Shown: one piece after another, positions 26,274-34,441 of the stretch
How the letters are laid out: each line of letters starts with the position of its first letter
How positions within the stretch are numbered: position 1 is the first letter of the stretch
Assembly (NCBI GenBank): GCA_039801725.1
Contig: JBDRVE010000001.1
Location: forward strand, 14,833-78,832
DNA: 64,000 nt
From: a candidate division WOR-3 bacterium
GTDB lineage: Bacteria; Hydrothermota; Tepidihabitantia; Tepidihabitantales; DTDR01
Reading direction: 5' to 3'
Notes under the pieces: model-generated
Told to the model about the DNA's origin: nothing
What the model saw: the letters and a program-made list of their open reading frames with translations, nothing else
Database searches by the model: none
Made by a program: the position numbers and the translations under genes

Positions 26274-26688
26274 AAACAATCTCTTCTCTTTTCAATACTC
26301 TCGTTTTACAAGGTAATTTAGCACTGGCTAAACTAAAAGCCCTCTTGGCTTCTTCTTCGGTTACACCTTCTACTTCAAAAATTACTCTTCCTGGTTTCAC
26401 TACCGCCACCCAGAAAGCCACATCTCCTTTTCCTTTTCCCATTCGAGTTTCGGCTGGTTTTTTAGTCACTGGTTTATCAGGAAATATTCTTACCCATAAT
26501 TTACCACTCTTTTTGAGCGATTTCATAATCGCCACCCTTGCGGCTTCTAATTGAGCAGCCGTAATCCACGCGGGTTCCAAAACTTGTAAACCATATTCAC
26601 CAAAATCTAATTTATTAGCACTAGTTGCTTTTCCTCTTCTTCTTCCTCGATGGTGCTTCCGAAATTTTACTCTTTTGGGCATTAACAT
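26260..26688 (-). CDS. rplP: 50S ribosomal protein L16
   Basis: 142 residues. Characteristic K-F-R-K-x-H-R-G-R-R-x-G, [22 protein letters not shown] and E-A-K-R-A-F-x-x-A-x-x-K-L-P. A GGAGG site lies 5 nt before the ATG; a second ATG two codons later is possible. Confidence 0.98.
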   Translation of the reverse strand: MLMPKRVKFRKHHRGRRRGKATSANKLDFGEYGLQVLEPAWITAAQLEAARVAIMKSLKKSGKLWVRIFPDKPVTKKPAETRMGKGKGDVAFWVAVVKPGRVIFEVEGVTEEEAKRAFSLASAKLPCKTRVLKREEIVYETI

Positions 26689-26698
26689 ATTTTCCTCC

Positions 26699-27334
26699 TT
26701 ATGGTGTTTCTAAATCTCCTTTATAAATCCAAACTTTTACTCCAATTGTTCCATAAACGGTAAAGGCAGTATCTGTTCCATAATCAATATCAGCTTTAAT
26801 CGTTTGTAACGGAACCCTTCCTTCTTGTAACCACTCAGAACGAGCAATTTCCGCACCCGCAATTCTTCCGGAAATCCTTATTTTTATTCCCTTAGCACCC
26901 AGCCTCATTGCTTGACTAATATGCCTTTTCATTGCTCGCCGATGAGCTACACGTTTTTCTAATTCGCGTGCCAATTGAAATGCGACGATTTTAGCGTCCA
27001 ACTCTGGAACCCTTATTCCTTCCAAATCAATATCCACATCCACTTTCCGATCTATTAACTTTAAAATTTCTTCACGCAATTTATCTTTACTTTTCCCACT
27101 TCGACCACTAATAAAACCAGGCCGAGCGGTATAAATAAAAATATTGATTCTTTCAGGAAATCTTAAAATCTCAATATCGGAAATTAGTGCATCTTCATAT
27201 TTTTCTTTTATAAAATCTTTTATTTTTAAATCTTCTAAAAGATATTTTCGATAATTTCTTTCATCAAACCATTGAGATTTCCAGGTTTTAGTAATGCCTA
27301 ATCGAAATCCGTAAGGATGTGTCTTTTGTCCCAT
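26699..27334 (-). CDS. rpsC: 30S ribosomal protein S3
   Basis: 211 residues. N-terminal [12 protein letters not shown], a KH domain with P-G-x-I-S-G-R-S-G, and [13 protein letters not shown] in the C-terminal domain, which faces the mRNA entry. Its start overlaps the rplV stop by one base. Confidence 0.98.
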   Translation of the reverse strand: MGQKTHPYGFRLGITKTWKSQWFDERNYRKYLLEDLKIKDFIKEKYEDALISDIEILRFPERINIFIYTARPGFISGRSGKSKDKLREEILKLIDRKVDVDIDLEGIRVPELDAKIVAFQLARELEKRVAHRRAMKRHISQAMRLGAKGIKIRISGRIAGAEIARSEWLQEGRVPLQTIKADIDYGTDTAFTVYGTIGVKVWIYKGDLETP

Positions 27335-27702
27335 TATTCCTCCTTTCCTATCTCTTCTTCTTTAGTTGCTACGGTAATATAAATATGAGAACTTCTTCTT
27401 CTTATCATCATCGCTCTTCCCATCGGTCCGGCTTGCCATCTTTTTAACATCGGACCAGGGGTTACTCTCGCTTCTTTTACATATAAATCTTCTTCTTTTA
27501 TTTTTGCTTTTCCTGCTTTATAAATTGCATTGGCAATTGCTGATTTTAAAGCCTTTAAAATCGGTACTTTATGTCTTGGCTTTGGTAAGAAATAAAGAAT
27601 ATTTAAAGCCTCTTTAGCATTTTTCCCACGAATCAACTCCAATATCCGATTAGCCTTTTTTACTGAAATTCTTTGATAACGACTAATCGCCCTTGCTTCC
27701 AT
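27334..27702 (-). CDS. rplV: 50S ribosomal protein L22
   Basis: 122 residues. The conserved S-V-K-K-A-N-R-I start, the extended loop K-R-W-x-x-G-P-M-G-R-A that lines the exit tunnel, and the I-R-R-R-S-S-H-I-Y-I motif are all present. Short Glu-rich C-terminal tail. Confidence 0.98.
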   Translation of the reverse strand: MEARAISRYQRISVKKANRILELIRGKNAKEALNILYFLPKPRHKVPILKALKSAIANAIYKAGKAKIKEEDLYVKEARVTPGPMLKRWQAGPMGRAMMIRRRSSHIYITVATKEEEIGKEE

Positions 27703-27708
27703 AAATTA

Positions 27709-27999
27709 TTATTTCTCCTTTTCTTTACCTTTCTCTTTTCTTTGACCCGCATGGGCTCTAAATGTTCTTGTGGGAGCAAATTCGCCCAAACGATGACCCA
27801 CCATTCTTTCGGTAATATATACTGGAATAAATTTTATTCCATTATGAACCGCAATCGTATGACCAACAAATTCCGGTACAATCATACAAGCACGAGCATA
27901 GGTCTTTACTACTTTTTTTATCCCCTTTTCGTTCATTTCCATTATTCTTTTGTATAATTTCTGGTCAATATAAGGTCCCTTTTTAGAACTTCTCCCCAT
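27709..27999 (-). CDS. rpsS: 30S ribosomal protein S19
   Basis: 96 residues. [12 protein letters not shown], followed by [15 protein letters not shown] and [14 protein letters not shown] identify S19. Lys/Glu-rich tail at the C-terminus. Confidence 0.98.
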   Translation of the reverse strand: MGRSSKKGPYIDQKLYKRIMEMNEKGIKKVVKTYARACMIVPEFVGHTIAVHNGIKFIPVYITERMVGHRLGEFAPTRTFRAHAGQRKEKGKEKEK

Positions 28000-28001
28000 A
28001 A

Positions 28002-28844
28002 CTATTTCCTTCGCTGAACAATAAATTTATCTGATGCCTTTCCTCTTTTTCTTGTTTTCTTTCCTTTTGCTAACAACCCTTTTTCTGAACAAGGATGCCT
28101 ACCACCGTGGGACCTTCCTTCTCCACCACCCATTGGATGATCTATCGGATTCATAGCCACTGCTCTTGTTCTCGGTCTTCTTCCCATATGTCTTTTTCTA
28201 CCGGCTTTTCCAATAGTTACGTCTTTATGTTCTGGTTTAGAAACTTTACCAATAGTAGCCATACAGTCTAAATGAAATTTTCTTATTTCTCCTGATGGCA
28301 ATTTTACTACTGCATATTTTTCTTCTTTTGCTAAAATTTGACAAGATGTTCCGGCTGCCCGAGCGATGTAAGATGGATAATTAGGATAAAGTTGTAGGTT
28401 ATGAATTTCCACTCCCACAGGAATTAACCTGAGAGGCATAGCATTACCAATCTTTATCGGTATTTCTTTATCTCGCGTCGACATAACAATATCACCAATC
28501 TGTAAACCATCGGGAGCAATAATATAACGATATTCGCCATCTTGGTAACAAACCAAAGCAATCCAGGCAGTCCGATTTGGGTCATATTCGATAGAAACAA
28601 CCTTTGCCGGTATATCGTATTTATCTCTCTTAAAATCAATAATCCGATAATATTTCTTCTCTCCGCCACCCCGATATTTTGCGGTTATCCTACCTAAATT
28701 ATTTCTTCCAGCTTTGCTCTTTTTAATTACTAAGAGAGGTTTATAAGGCTCTCTTTTAGGAACCCCCTCTAATTTAATAACGCTATAAAATCTTCGTGCT
28801 GGAGTAATTGGTCGATACTTTTTTATGTAAGTTCTAACTGCCAT
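28002..28844 (-). CDS. rplB: 50S ribosomal protein L2
   Basis: 280 residues, full length. Near the C-terminus [16 protein letters not shown] carries the His important for peptidyl transferase structure. The N-terminal OB and SH3 domains are intact. Two bases separate it from rpsS. Confidence 0.98.
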   Translation of the reverse strand: MAVRTYIKKYRPITPARRFYSVIKLEGVPKREPYKPLLVIKKSKAGRNNLGRITAKYRGGGEKKYYRIIDFKRDKYDIPAKVVSIEYDPNRTAWIALVCYQDGEYRYIIAPDGLQIGDIVMSTRDKEIPIKIGNAMPLRLIPVGVEIHNLQLYPNYPSYIARAAGTSCQILAKEEKYAVVKLPSGEIRKFHLDCMATIGKVSKPEHKDVTIGKAGRKRHMGRRPRTRAVAMNPIDHPMGGGEGRSHGGRHPCSEKGLLAKGKKTRKRGKASDKFIVQRRK

Positions 28845-28846
28845 AA

Positions 28847-29131
28847 TTACCTCTCTAAACCTTCAATTCTTTCGCCTTCTTTTAAAGTAACTATTGCTTT
28901 CTTCCAAGAAGCAGTCCTTCCTTCAAAAAATCCCATTCTCCTTGGCTTTCCACGCACATTCATTGTTCTAACTTTTTCTACCTTTACTTTAAATAACTCT
29001 TCAATCGCTCTTTTAATATCAATCTTATTAGCATTTTTAGCAACTTGAAAAACATACTGATTATATTCTCTTAATCTTAAAGCCTTTTCGCTTAAAATTG
29101 GTCTAATTATTATTTTTCTTGGGTCAAACAT
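28847..29131 (-). CDS. rplW: 50S ribosomal protein L23
   Basis: 94 residues. [11 protein letters not shown] and K[15 protein letters not shown] are conserved. The start overlaps rplD by 22 bp. Confidence 0.98.
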   Translation of the reverse strand: MFDPRKIIIRPILSEKALRLREYNQYVFQVAKNANKIDIKRAIEELFKVKVEKVRTMNVRGKPRRMGFFEGRTASWKKAIVTLKEGERIEGLER

Positions 29132-29745
29132 AATTCTTTTAAACCCTCTAATCCACTTTCGGTAAATACAATCTTGTCATTTACCAAAACTTCGTAAGCA
29201 TTCAAACTATTTGCTGGCATCAAAGTAAGATTGGGAATATTTCTTGAAGCCAATTTTATATTTTGGTCCATCTCTTTTACTACTAATAAAACATTCTCAC
29301 CGTTCATTTTCAGATTTTTTAAAATATTATATATTAACTTAGTTTTTGGTTGTTCCAAAGTAAAGTTTTCCAAAAATAATACTGCCTTATCTTGATAGCG
29401 AGCAGAAAGCGCGGAAAGCAAAGCCAACCTTTTTTTCTTTTTTGGCAAAGAATAATAATAGTCTCTCGGTTTAGGACCAAAGACAATCCCTCCTTTTCGC
29501 CAAATCGGCGAACGAATAGAACCATGCCTTGCTCTACCAGTATGTTTTTGTGGCCAAGGTTTTCTTCCTCCTCCTCTTACTTCGCCGCGAGTTTTAGTAC
29601 AAGCGGTTCCTTGTCTTTGATTATTTAAATAATTGGTAACCGCTTCCCAAATTAAACCCTGATTTACTTCGCAACCAAAAATCTCTTCTGGTATCTCAAT
29701 CTCTCCCTTTATTTCGCCATTAATTGATAAAAGTTCTGCCTTCAT
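29110..29745 (-). CDS. rplD: 50S ribosomal protein L4
   Basis: 211 residues. The long tunnel loop R-Q-G-T-A-x-T-K-T-R-G-E-V-x-G-G-G-R-K-P-W-x-Q-K and G-R-A-R-H-G-S are present. In E. coli L4 represses its own operon through the S10 leader; here the predicted leader is too short for that structure. Confidence 0.98.
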   Translation of the reverse strand: MKAELLSINGEIKGEIEIPEEIFGCEVNQGLIWEAVTNYLNNQRQGTACTKTRGEVRGGGRKPWPQKHTGRARHGSIRSPIWRKGGIVFGPKPRDYYYSLPKKKKRLALLSALSARYQDKAVLFLENFTLEQPKTKLIYNILKNLKMNGENVLLVVKEMDQNIKLASRNIPNLTLMPANSLNAYEVLVNDKIVFTESGLEGLKELCLTQEK

Positions 29746-29747
29746 AG

Positions 29748-30377
29748 TTATTTACTAGTAGTTTTAGCTTTTTTAACTATTACTAAACTATTCCGATATC
29801 CAGGAATAGCACCGGAAATATAGGCCAAATGATTCTCTTCATCAATTTTTACAATTCTTAAATTTTTTACTGTTACTCTTTCGCAGCCATAATGACCAGG
29901 TAAAGTCCTTCCTTTCCAAGGTCTTCCGGGATCCGTACCACTTCCTAAAGAGCCTATTCGGCGATGAGATTGCGAACCATGAGAAGCCGGACCGCCACTC
30001 CATCCCCATCTCTTCATACCGCCTGCAAAACCTCTTCCTTTTGTCCAACCGGTAACATCAACCAAATCCCCTTCTTTAAAAACATCCCTAATTTTTATCT
30101 CTTTTCCCAGTTCAAATCCATCAGGATTATCTACCTTAAATTCCTTTAAATATCTCAAAGGTGGCAAATTTGCCTTTTTAAAATGACCACCCATTGGTTT
30201 ATTGACTTTTTTAACTTCCTCAAATCCTAACTGAATAGCGCAGTAATTATCTTTTTCTTTAGTTTTTTTCTGAACAACATAACAAGGACCAAGTTTCACA
30301 ATCGTGCACGGAATTACTCGACCTTTCTCATCAAATAACTGGGTCATCCTTATTTTTTTACCTAATAATCCCATCAT
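29748..30377 (-). CDS. rplC: 50S ribosomal protein L3
   Basis: 209 residues. G-L-L-G-K-K-I-R-M-T-Q at the N-terminus and G-W-S-G-G-P-A-S-H-G-S-Q-S-H-R-R-I-G-S-L-G in the central loop identify L3, an early assembly protein of the 50S subunit. Confidence 0.98.
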   Translation of the reverse strand: MMGLLGKKIRMTQLFDEKGRVIPCTIVKLGPCYVVQKKTKEKDNYCAIQLGFEEVKKVNKPMGGHFKKANLPPLRYLKEFKVDNPDGFELGKEIKIRDVFKEGDLVDVTGWTKGRGFAGGMKRWGWSGGPASHGSQSHRRIGSLGSGTDPGRPWKGRTLPGHYGCERVTVKNLRIVKIDEENHLAYISGAIPGYRNSLVIVKKAKTTSK

Positions 30378-30379
30378 AA

Positions 30380-30709
30380 TTAGGCTATTTTAATCTCCAC
30401 ATCAACACCGGCCGGTACTTCTAAACGAATTAAGGCATTGATCATCTCCGGAGTAGCATTATCAATTTCAATCAATCTTTTATGCACCCGTAGTTCAAAC
30501 TGCTCACGCGATTTCTTATCAATAAAGGTTGAACGCAAAACCGTAAAGAGCGACCGCTTTGTCGGCAAAGGTATTGGTCCGGAAACATTTCCACCCAGTT
30601 GCTTAATAACATCCACAATTTGCCTTGCTGATTGATCCAATATCCGATGGTCATAACTCTTTAGTTTAATTCTCACCTTTTCACCCTTAAATTCTTCAAA
30701 TTCTTTCAT
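30380..30709 (-). CDS. rpsJ: 30S ribosomal protein S10
   Basis: 109 residues. [22 protein letters not shown] and R-V-H-K-R-L-I-E-I are conserved. First gene of the ribosomal cluster. No Shine-Dalgarno site is evident; a TTGACT-16-TAAAAT promoter lies just upstream, predicting a leader of only about 16 nt. The str genes (rpsL, rpsG, fusA, tuf) do not precede it. Confidence 0.98.
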   Translation of the reverse strand: MKEFEEFKGEKVRIKLKSYDHRILDQSARQIVDVIKQLGGNVSGPIPLPTKRSLFTVLRSTFIDKKSREQFELRVHKRLIEIDNATPEMINALIRLEVPAGVDVEIKIA

Positions 30710-30731
30710 AATAACGTAAAATTAGTTAATA

Positions 30732-30759
30732 ATTTTAATAAAAATTTTTGAAAAGTCAA
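30732..30759 (-). promoter_or_regulatory. Promoter of the S10-spc ribosomal operon
   Basis: Minus strand: TTGACT (30754-30759), 16-bp spacer, TAAAAT (30732-30737). The -35 overlaps the stop codon of the upstream PTPS-like gene. Expected start near 30725, about 16 nt before rpsJ. Confidence 0.6.
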
Positions 30760-31106
30760 GAAGAGTTTTCTTCATATTCGCAAGCATATTTTTCATTTTC
30801 CCATAGTCTAATTTTTTTAATCGGATATTTCTCTTTTATCTTATAAAACAAATATTTCGCAACATTTTCACAAGTTGGTAGGAAATCAAATATTTCATTT
30901 AGAAACTTATGTTCGGGCAGAATACTTTTTAAATACTTTTCCACCTCACGAAAATCAAATTGATAACCTTTCTTTTCAATATCTTCCTCTTTAATAAAAA
31001 CTTCTACTAAATAATTATGACCATGTATTTCTTCATCCCCCAAGAAATCAGTCAATCGATGAGCCGCACTAAAATAAGAACGAATAATAATATAATAGAA
31101 ACCCAT
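30756..31106 (-). CDS. 6-pyruvoyl-tetrahydropterin synthase family protein, PTPS-III-like
   Basis: 116 residues from ATG 31106; a TTG 18 bp upstream is less likely. Zinc ligands H16, H28 and H30 occur in A-A-H-R-L and H-G-H-N-Y. The catalytic Cys of QueD, normally four residues before HGH, is Asp here; instead Glu25 forms E-x-x-H-G-H. That substitution is the hallmark I recall for PTPS-III, which replaces FolB (dihydroneopterin aldolase) in folate synthesis in some bacteria. So a folate role is more likely than queuosine. It lies behind a terminator hairpin and in front of the ribosomal operon. Confidence 0.8.
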   Translation of the reverse strand: MGFYYIIIRSYFSAAHRLTDFLGDEEIHGHNYLVEVFIKEEDIEKKGYQFDFREVEKYLKSILPEHKFLNEIFDFLPTCENVAKYLFYKIKEKYPIKKIRLWENEKYACEYEENSS

Positions 31107-31118
31107 AATAATTTTAAA

Positions 31119-31164
31119 AATCAAATTAAAAACCGGATTGAAAAGTTATATAGGCAATCCGGTT
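31119..31164 (-). terminator. Intrinsic terminator overlapping the stop codon of the barrel gene
   Basis: A perfect 10-bp stem, AACCGGATTG (31131-31140) against CAATCCGGTT (31155-31164), with a 14-nt loop. On the minus strand it is followed by TTTTTAATTTG and further T-runs. The stem begins inside the last codons of the 31126-31818 gene. Confidence 0.7.
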
Positions 31165-31818
31165 TAAGTGACAACTATTATTATGATGATTTTTAATAAT
31201 TTCTCTTAAAGCAAAAAGAAAGCGAACCTGCTCACTAAAATTCCAGGCAATTCCTGTATTTAAAAAGCCATAATTTCTAATATCTCTTTTCTCATCATAA
31301 AAAGAAGAAGAATATTCTAATATCAAATTAAAATCGCTTGGTAATAATTGGCTTATTGATAAAAAGAAATTAACTTTATCCCGATAATTAACTCCGCCCG
31401 AAATATTGGTATTAGTAAAATCAATTGTTTTGCCTAATAATAAATAAAACATCTTTTCTGGAACAGTATAACCATTTTTCGTTGAGTCATAACTACCAAA
31501 TCCTTGGGTATCAAAACCCAAAATTACATCAGGAAAAACAAAACTTTCTTCGCCAATAATCTTTAAACGGATTTGAAATTCGGGTCCTCTTTTTTGGGGA
31601 AAGGTTGGCTTACCACTTCCTAAAATACTATCCCCCGAATAAGAGACACCCATATTTAACCTATCAAAAAGTCCAATCCCAAAGTTTGCCATTATTCCAT
31701 TATTTCCTTGCAGTCTAAATCCAATTAAATATTCACCATGACTTAAAAAACTTGGTGAAGGGTTATCAATAAGATAGGTTTGATTAAAAATAATAGATGT
31801 TAAAATAATAAATATCAT
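31126..31818 (-). CDS. Putative outer-membrane beta-barrel protein
   Basis: 230 residues with a hydrophobic N-terminus (MIFIILTSIIFN) and regular amphipathic strands: G-E-Y-L-I-G-F-R-L-Q-G, L-N-M-G-V-S-Y-S-G, G-G-V-N-Y-R-D-K-V-N-F-F-L-S. It ends with F-Q-S-G-F, a typical barrel C-terminus. The pattern recalls YjbH-type domains common in uncultured FCB bacteria. Function unknown. It has its own leaderless-type promoter and its own terminator, so it is a single-gene unit. Confidence 0.72.
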   Translation of the reverse strand: MIFIILTSIIFNQTYLIDNPSPSFLSHGEYLIGFRLQGNNGIMANFGIGLFDRLNMGVSYSGDSILGSGKPTFPQKRGPEFQIRLKIIGEESFVFPDVILGFDTQGFGSYDSTKNGYTVPEKMFYLLLGKTIDFTNTNISGGVNYRDKVNFFLSISQLLPSDFNLILEYSSSFYDEKRDIRNYGFLNTGIAWNFSEQVRFLFALREIIKNHHNNSCHLNRIAYITFQSGF

Positions 31819-31824
31819 AGATAA

Positions 31825-31852
31825 ATATTAACAAAAAAATAGATAATGTCAA
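31825..31852 (-). promoter_or_regulatory. Promoter of the barrel gene, predicted leaderless
   Basis: Minus strand: TTGACA (31847-31852), 16-bp spacer, TAATAT (31825-31830), 6 nt to ATG 31818. Confidence 0.7.
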
Positions 31853-31902
31853 ATTGATTGACAAAAATATTATCCTTCACTTATTTTGATAAATTAAAGG
31901 AG

Positions 31903-32100
31903 TTAATTAAGTAATCTTCCTTTTTTTATCACATCTTTTATAATCTCTTTTATTCCGTCTAATATCTCTTTTTTTAAACCTTCTTTTATTGCCTTTTCAT
32001 CTGTCTCCTTTATCTTCTCTAATCTCTTTTTCTTTAATAGTTTGCGATATTTTCTCGCCTTGTTTAGATAATAAAATGTAAAGGTAAGGGCACCCCTTTT
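31903..32100 (-). pseudogene. 65-codon open frame without start codon, -1 relative to XRE gene
   Basis: After a TGA at 32101-32103 the minus strand stays open for 65 codons, reading Y-Y-L-N-K-A-R-K-Y-R-K-L-L and then a Lys/Glu/Ile-rich helix ending I-K-K-G-R-L-L-N. No ATG, GTG or TTG suitable as a start is present in its first 50 codons. It overlaps the last 12 codons of the XRE gene in the -1 frame, so it looks like a lost or frameshifted C-terminal extension of that protein. A separate helical peptide is an alternative. Confidence 0.5.
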
Positions 32101-32792
32101 TCACATAAATATTTTTTTATTAAATATTCTAATTTTATACATTCCCTCCGATATTTTAAATAGCCTTCAGCCATTCTTTTCCTCTTTTTATCAGTTATTG
32201 GTTTCACTTGATTTATTCTTTTTAATGCCATTTTATAAGCCTCGTAAGTAATTTTTGCTATTTTTGCTAAATGAAGTTTGTCTAAATTTCCTTCTTCTGC
32301 CTTCTTGTTTATCTCTAAAAAATAATTCTCATCTTTTCCATCTAAAAGACCATAAAATACCTTTTCACTAAACTTGATATATTTTCTAACTATTGAAGGT
32401 TCATAACCAAAAGGAAGCAAATAATTTTTTATCTTCCATTCTAATTCCTTCGGATAATTAATAAAAGGCTTTGATGAAAACCTTAATCCAAAACTATAAC
32501 GAAGTTTTTCTCTTACTAATTTCATTCCATTGCTTGCCTTTGCTTTCTCTTTTATCTTTAATAAGTTTTCTATTTCATATCCCTGGATTTTGCTGAAAAA
32601 TTCTCCATAATGAATATTTATTGCCTTTAAATAATTTAAAATCAAAAATATGGAAGGATTTTTAATCTCGCCCCTTTCTAATCTTGATAAATCACTTATA
32701 CTTTTCCTACAATATTTGGCAATCTCTTTTAAACTATATCCCCTTTCTTTCCTCATTTCTCTTAATAACTTTCCTATAAATTTTCTTAACAT
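32064..32792 (-). CDS. XRE-family transcriptional regulator
   Basis: 242 residues from ATG 32792. An N-terminal helix-turn-helix of the Cro/CI type occupies about residues 5-60 (R-K-E-R-G-Y-S-L-K-E-I-A-K-Y-C-R-K-S-I-S-D-L-S-R-L-E-R-G). The remaining 180 residues are helical, basic and unfamiliar. The ATG follows TATAAT by 6 nt; the TTG codon at 32825 is part of the -35 box and is rejected as start. A perfect 8-bp inverted repeat abuts the -35, suggesting autoregulation. The protein may once have continued into the -1 frame. Confidence 0.85.
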   Translation of the reverse strand: MLRKFIGKLLREMRKERGYSLKEIAKYCRKSISDLSRLERGEIKNPSIFLILNYLKAINIHYGEFFSKIQGYEIENLLKIKEKAKASNGMKLVREKLRYSFGLRFSSKPFINYPKELEWKIKNYLLPFGYEPSIVRKYIKFSEKVFYGLLDGKDENYFLEINKKAEEGNLDKLHLAKIAKITYEAYKMALKRINQVKPITDKKRKRMAEGYLKYRRECIKLEYLIKKYLCEKGVPLPLHFII

Positions 32793-32798
32793 CACCTT

Positions 32799-32825
32799 AT
32801 TATAACCATTAAAGATTTTTTTCAA
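32799..32825 (-). promoter_or_regulatory. Promoter of XRE regulator, predicted leaderless
   Basis: Minus strand: TTGAAA (32820-32825), 15-bp spacer, TATAAT (32799-32804), 6 nt to ATG 32792. The operator palindrome at 32826-32842 lies directly upstream. Confidence 0.6.
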
Positions 32826-32842
32826 TTTGCATAGTATGCAAA
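32826..32842. promoter_or_regulatory. Palindromic operator
   Basis: TTTGCATA-G-TATGCAAA, a perfect 8-bp inverted repeat with a single central base. It directly abuts the -35 box of the XRE gene, which is the natural candidate to bind it. Confidence 0.7.
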
Positions 32843-33175
32843 AATTTTAAAAATAGAAATTTCTTATAAGTCTTTATATTTCAAATACTTATTTTAGATT
32901 TAATAAAAAGATAGGGAACGTATCTCTCCAGCCTATTCTGTCCGTCTTAATAAGTCTCTTATTGCTAACTTTAATAAGGTTCTTGTTATTCGTTTTCATA
33001 ATGGTATTATCATTAATTCTAATAAAAGTATTATTATTAATTTTAATAAGCATATTATTATTGGTTTATATAAGCCTATTACCGTTGCTATAATAAAGTT
33101 TATTATCCATAAACTTCTTATGATTTTGGCTATTTGTTGATTGTTGAGAAAATTTTTATATACTACCTGGTCTTT
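32843..33175. other. Intergenic stretch between XRE operator and pyrE
   Basis: About 330 bp without a convincing gene. The first 100 bp are very AT-rich. The rest is array B and about 60 bp leading to the pyrE stop. Two plus-strand frames run open across the array only because the 24-bp unit lacks stops in them; neither has a ribosome-binding site. Confidence 0.6.
32947..33114 (+). repeat. 24-bp tandem repeat array B, seven units
   Basis: Seven contiguous units of exactly 24 bp starting at 32947, 32971, 32995, 33019, 33043, 33067 and 33091. Most begin with TTAATAAG or a one- or two-base variant and carry TTATT at a fixed distance, giving an AATAA/TTATT dyad in each. Units are diverged, not identical. 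They match array A at 5924-6043 at about 20 of 24 positions for the best pairs. There are no spacers, so this is not a CRISPR array. Confidence 0.85.
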
Positions 33176-33718
33176 CTAAGGGAGATATTTTTTACAAAGG
33201 GGACATTCTTCTTTCTCAAAAATTGGCACCTTTTTTTTGTAAAGAGCAATATATTTAAAATCTTTTATCTTCTCAGTACTTCTATCAATTAAAACAGCGA
33301 TACCAGCAATTTTACAACCAAAAGGCTTTAAGGCATTGATTGTTTCCCTTATTGAGTTACCCGTTGTTAATACATCGTCAATGATTAAAACTCGGTCGGT
33401 TTTCTTAATAACAAACCCTCTTTTTATTATCCTTCTTCCATTTTCTTTTTCAGCAATAACTAATCTTTTTTTTAGTTGCCGAGCAAGTTCATAGGCAATA
33501 ATTGCGCCACCTGTTGTCGGTCCACAAACAACATCAATCTTTTTATCTTTAAATTCTTTTTTAATCAAACTACAAAATTTTGTTAATAAATTTGGGTGTT
33601 CAATAATTCGAAATTTTTCAAAATAATATTGGGAATGATAACCAGAAGATAATAAGAAATGTCCTTCTTTTAATACTTGATATTTCAACAAAAGTTTCTC
33701 AATCTCCTTTGGTTTCAT
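33176..33718 (-). CDS. pyrE: Orotate phosphoribosyltransferase
   Basis: 180 residues. Forms OMP from orotate and PRPP. The PRPP-binding motif is V-L-I-I-D-D-V-L-T-T-G-N-S, and V-C-G-P-T-T-G-G is the flexible-loop region. The C-terminus has an added C-P-L-C pair. Last gene of the pyrK-pyrD-pyrF-pyrE run; overlaps pyrF by 20 bp. Confidence 0.95.
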   Translation of the reverse strand: MKPKEIEKLLLKYQVLKEGHFLLSSGYHSQYYFEKFRIIEHPNLLTKFCSLIKKEFKDKKIDVVCGPTTGGAIIAYELARQLKKRLVIAEKENGRRIIKRGFVIKKTDRVLIIDDVLTTGNSIRETINALKPFGCKIAGIAVLIDRSTEKIKDFKYIALYKKKVPIFEKEECPLCKKYLP

Positions 33719-34439
33719 ATACTTTTTTTATCTCTTCTTTAATTTTTAATATTAATTCTATCGGATCTTCGGCTTTTAATATTGGTCGGCCAATCACAAT
33801 ATAATCAGCACCGGCTTCCGCTGCTTCGCCAGGAGTCAATGTCCTTTGTTGATCATCTTTTGGTATCTCAATTTCTGGTATTCTTATCCCTGGTGAAACA
33901 ACTAAAAAATCTTTGCCACATTCTTCTTTTATTCTTTTTATATCGCGAGGCGAAGCAACCACACCATCTAAATTAGCTTTTTTAGCGATTAAGGCTAATT
34001 TTATTACCATATCTTGGAAATTTTCTTCTTTTATATTTAAGGTTTCTAATAAACTATATTCTTTAAAACTTGTTAGCAAAGTCACACCAATAATTTTCGG
34101 TCTTTCTTTTATTTTTTTCCTCTCACAATAGTTAAACACAAAATCGACTGTCCTTTTTAGCATTTCATAACCACCAAGAATATGTAAATTAAACATATCC
34201 ACTTGCCATTTTAGACAACTCTCACAAGCCTTTTCAACAATAGAGGGAATATCAAAGAATTTTAAGTCTAAAAACACCTTTTCATTATATTTTTTTATCA
34301 TCTTTAACACATTGGGACCAATCCGCGTAAAAAGATATAAACCAACTTTAAACATATCGGGCCAGCCTTTTAAACGGTTAACAATCTTTCTTGCTTTTTG
34401 GGCAGAATCAACGTCTAAAGCAATAATTATTTTGGTCAT
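33699..34439 (-). CDS. pyrF: Orotidine 5'-phosphate decarboxylase
   Basis: 246 residues. Decarboxylates OMP to UMP. The catalytic block V-F-L-D-L-K-F-F-D-I-P is present, as are the P-G-I-R and D-Y-I-V-I-G-R-P-I phosphate-binding motifs near the C-terminus. Two bases separate its start from the pyrD stop. Confidence 0.96.
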   Translation of the reverse strand: MTKIIIALDVDSAQKARKIVNRLKGWPDMFKVGLYLFTRIGPNVLKMIKKYNEKVFLDLKFFDIPSIVEKACESCLKWQVDMFNLHILGGYEMLKRTVDFVFNYCERKKIKERPKIIGVTLLTSFKEYSLLETLNIKEENFQDMVIKLALIAKKANLDGVVASPRDIKRIKEECGKDFLVVSPGIRIPEIEIPKDDQQRTLTPGEAAEAGADYIVIGRPILKAEDPIELILKIKEEIKKVYETKGD

Positions 34440-34441
34440 AT

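Noticed and set aside
32090-32105. Programmed -1 frameshift heptamer in the XRE gene
   Set aside because: The zero-frame codons are GAA AAA GGG, which do not form an X-XXY-YYZ slippery heptamer; a simple indel is equally likely, so I report only the open extension.
32793-32825. Longer XRE start at TTG 32825
   Set aside because: The TTG belongs to the -35 box; the HTH domain begins normally from ATG 32792.
32947-33114. CRISPR array
   Set aside because: Units are contiguous 24-bp diverged repeats with no unique spacers and no cas genes nearby.
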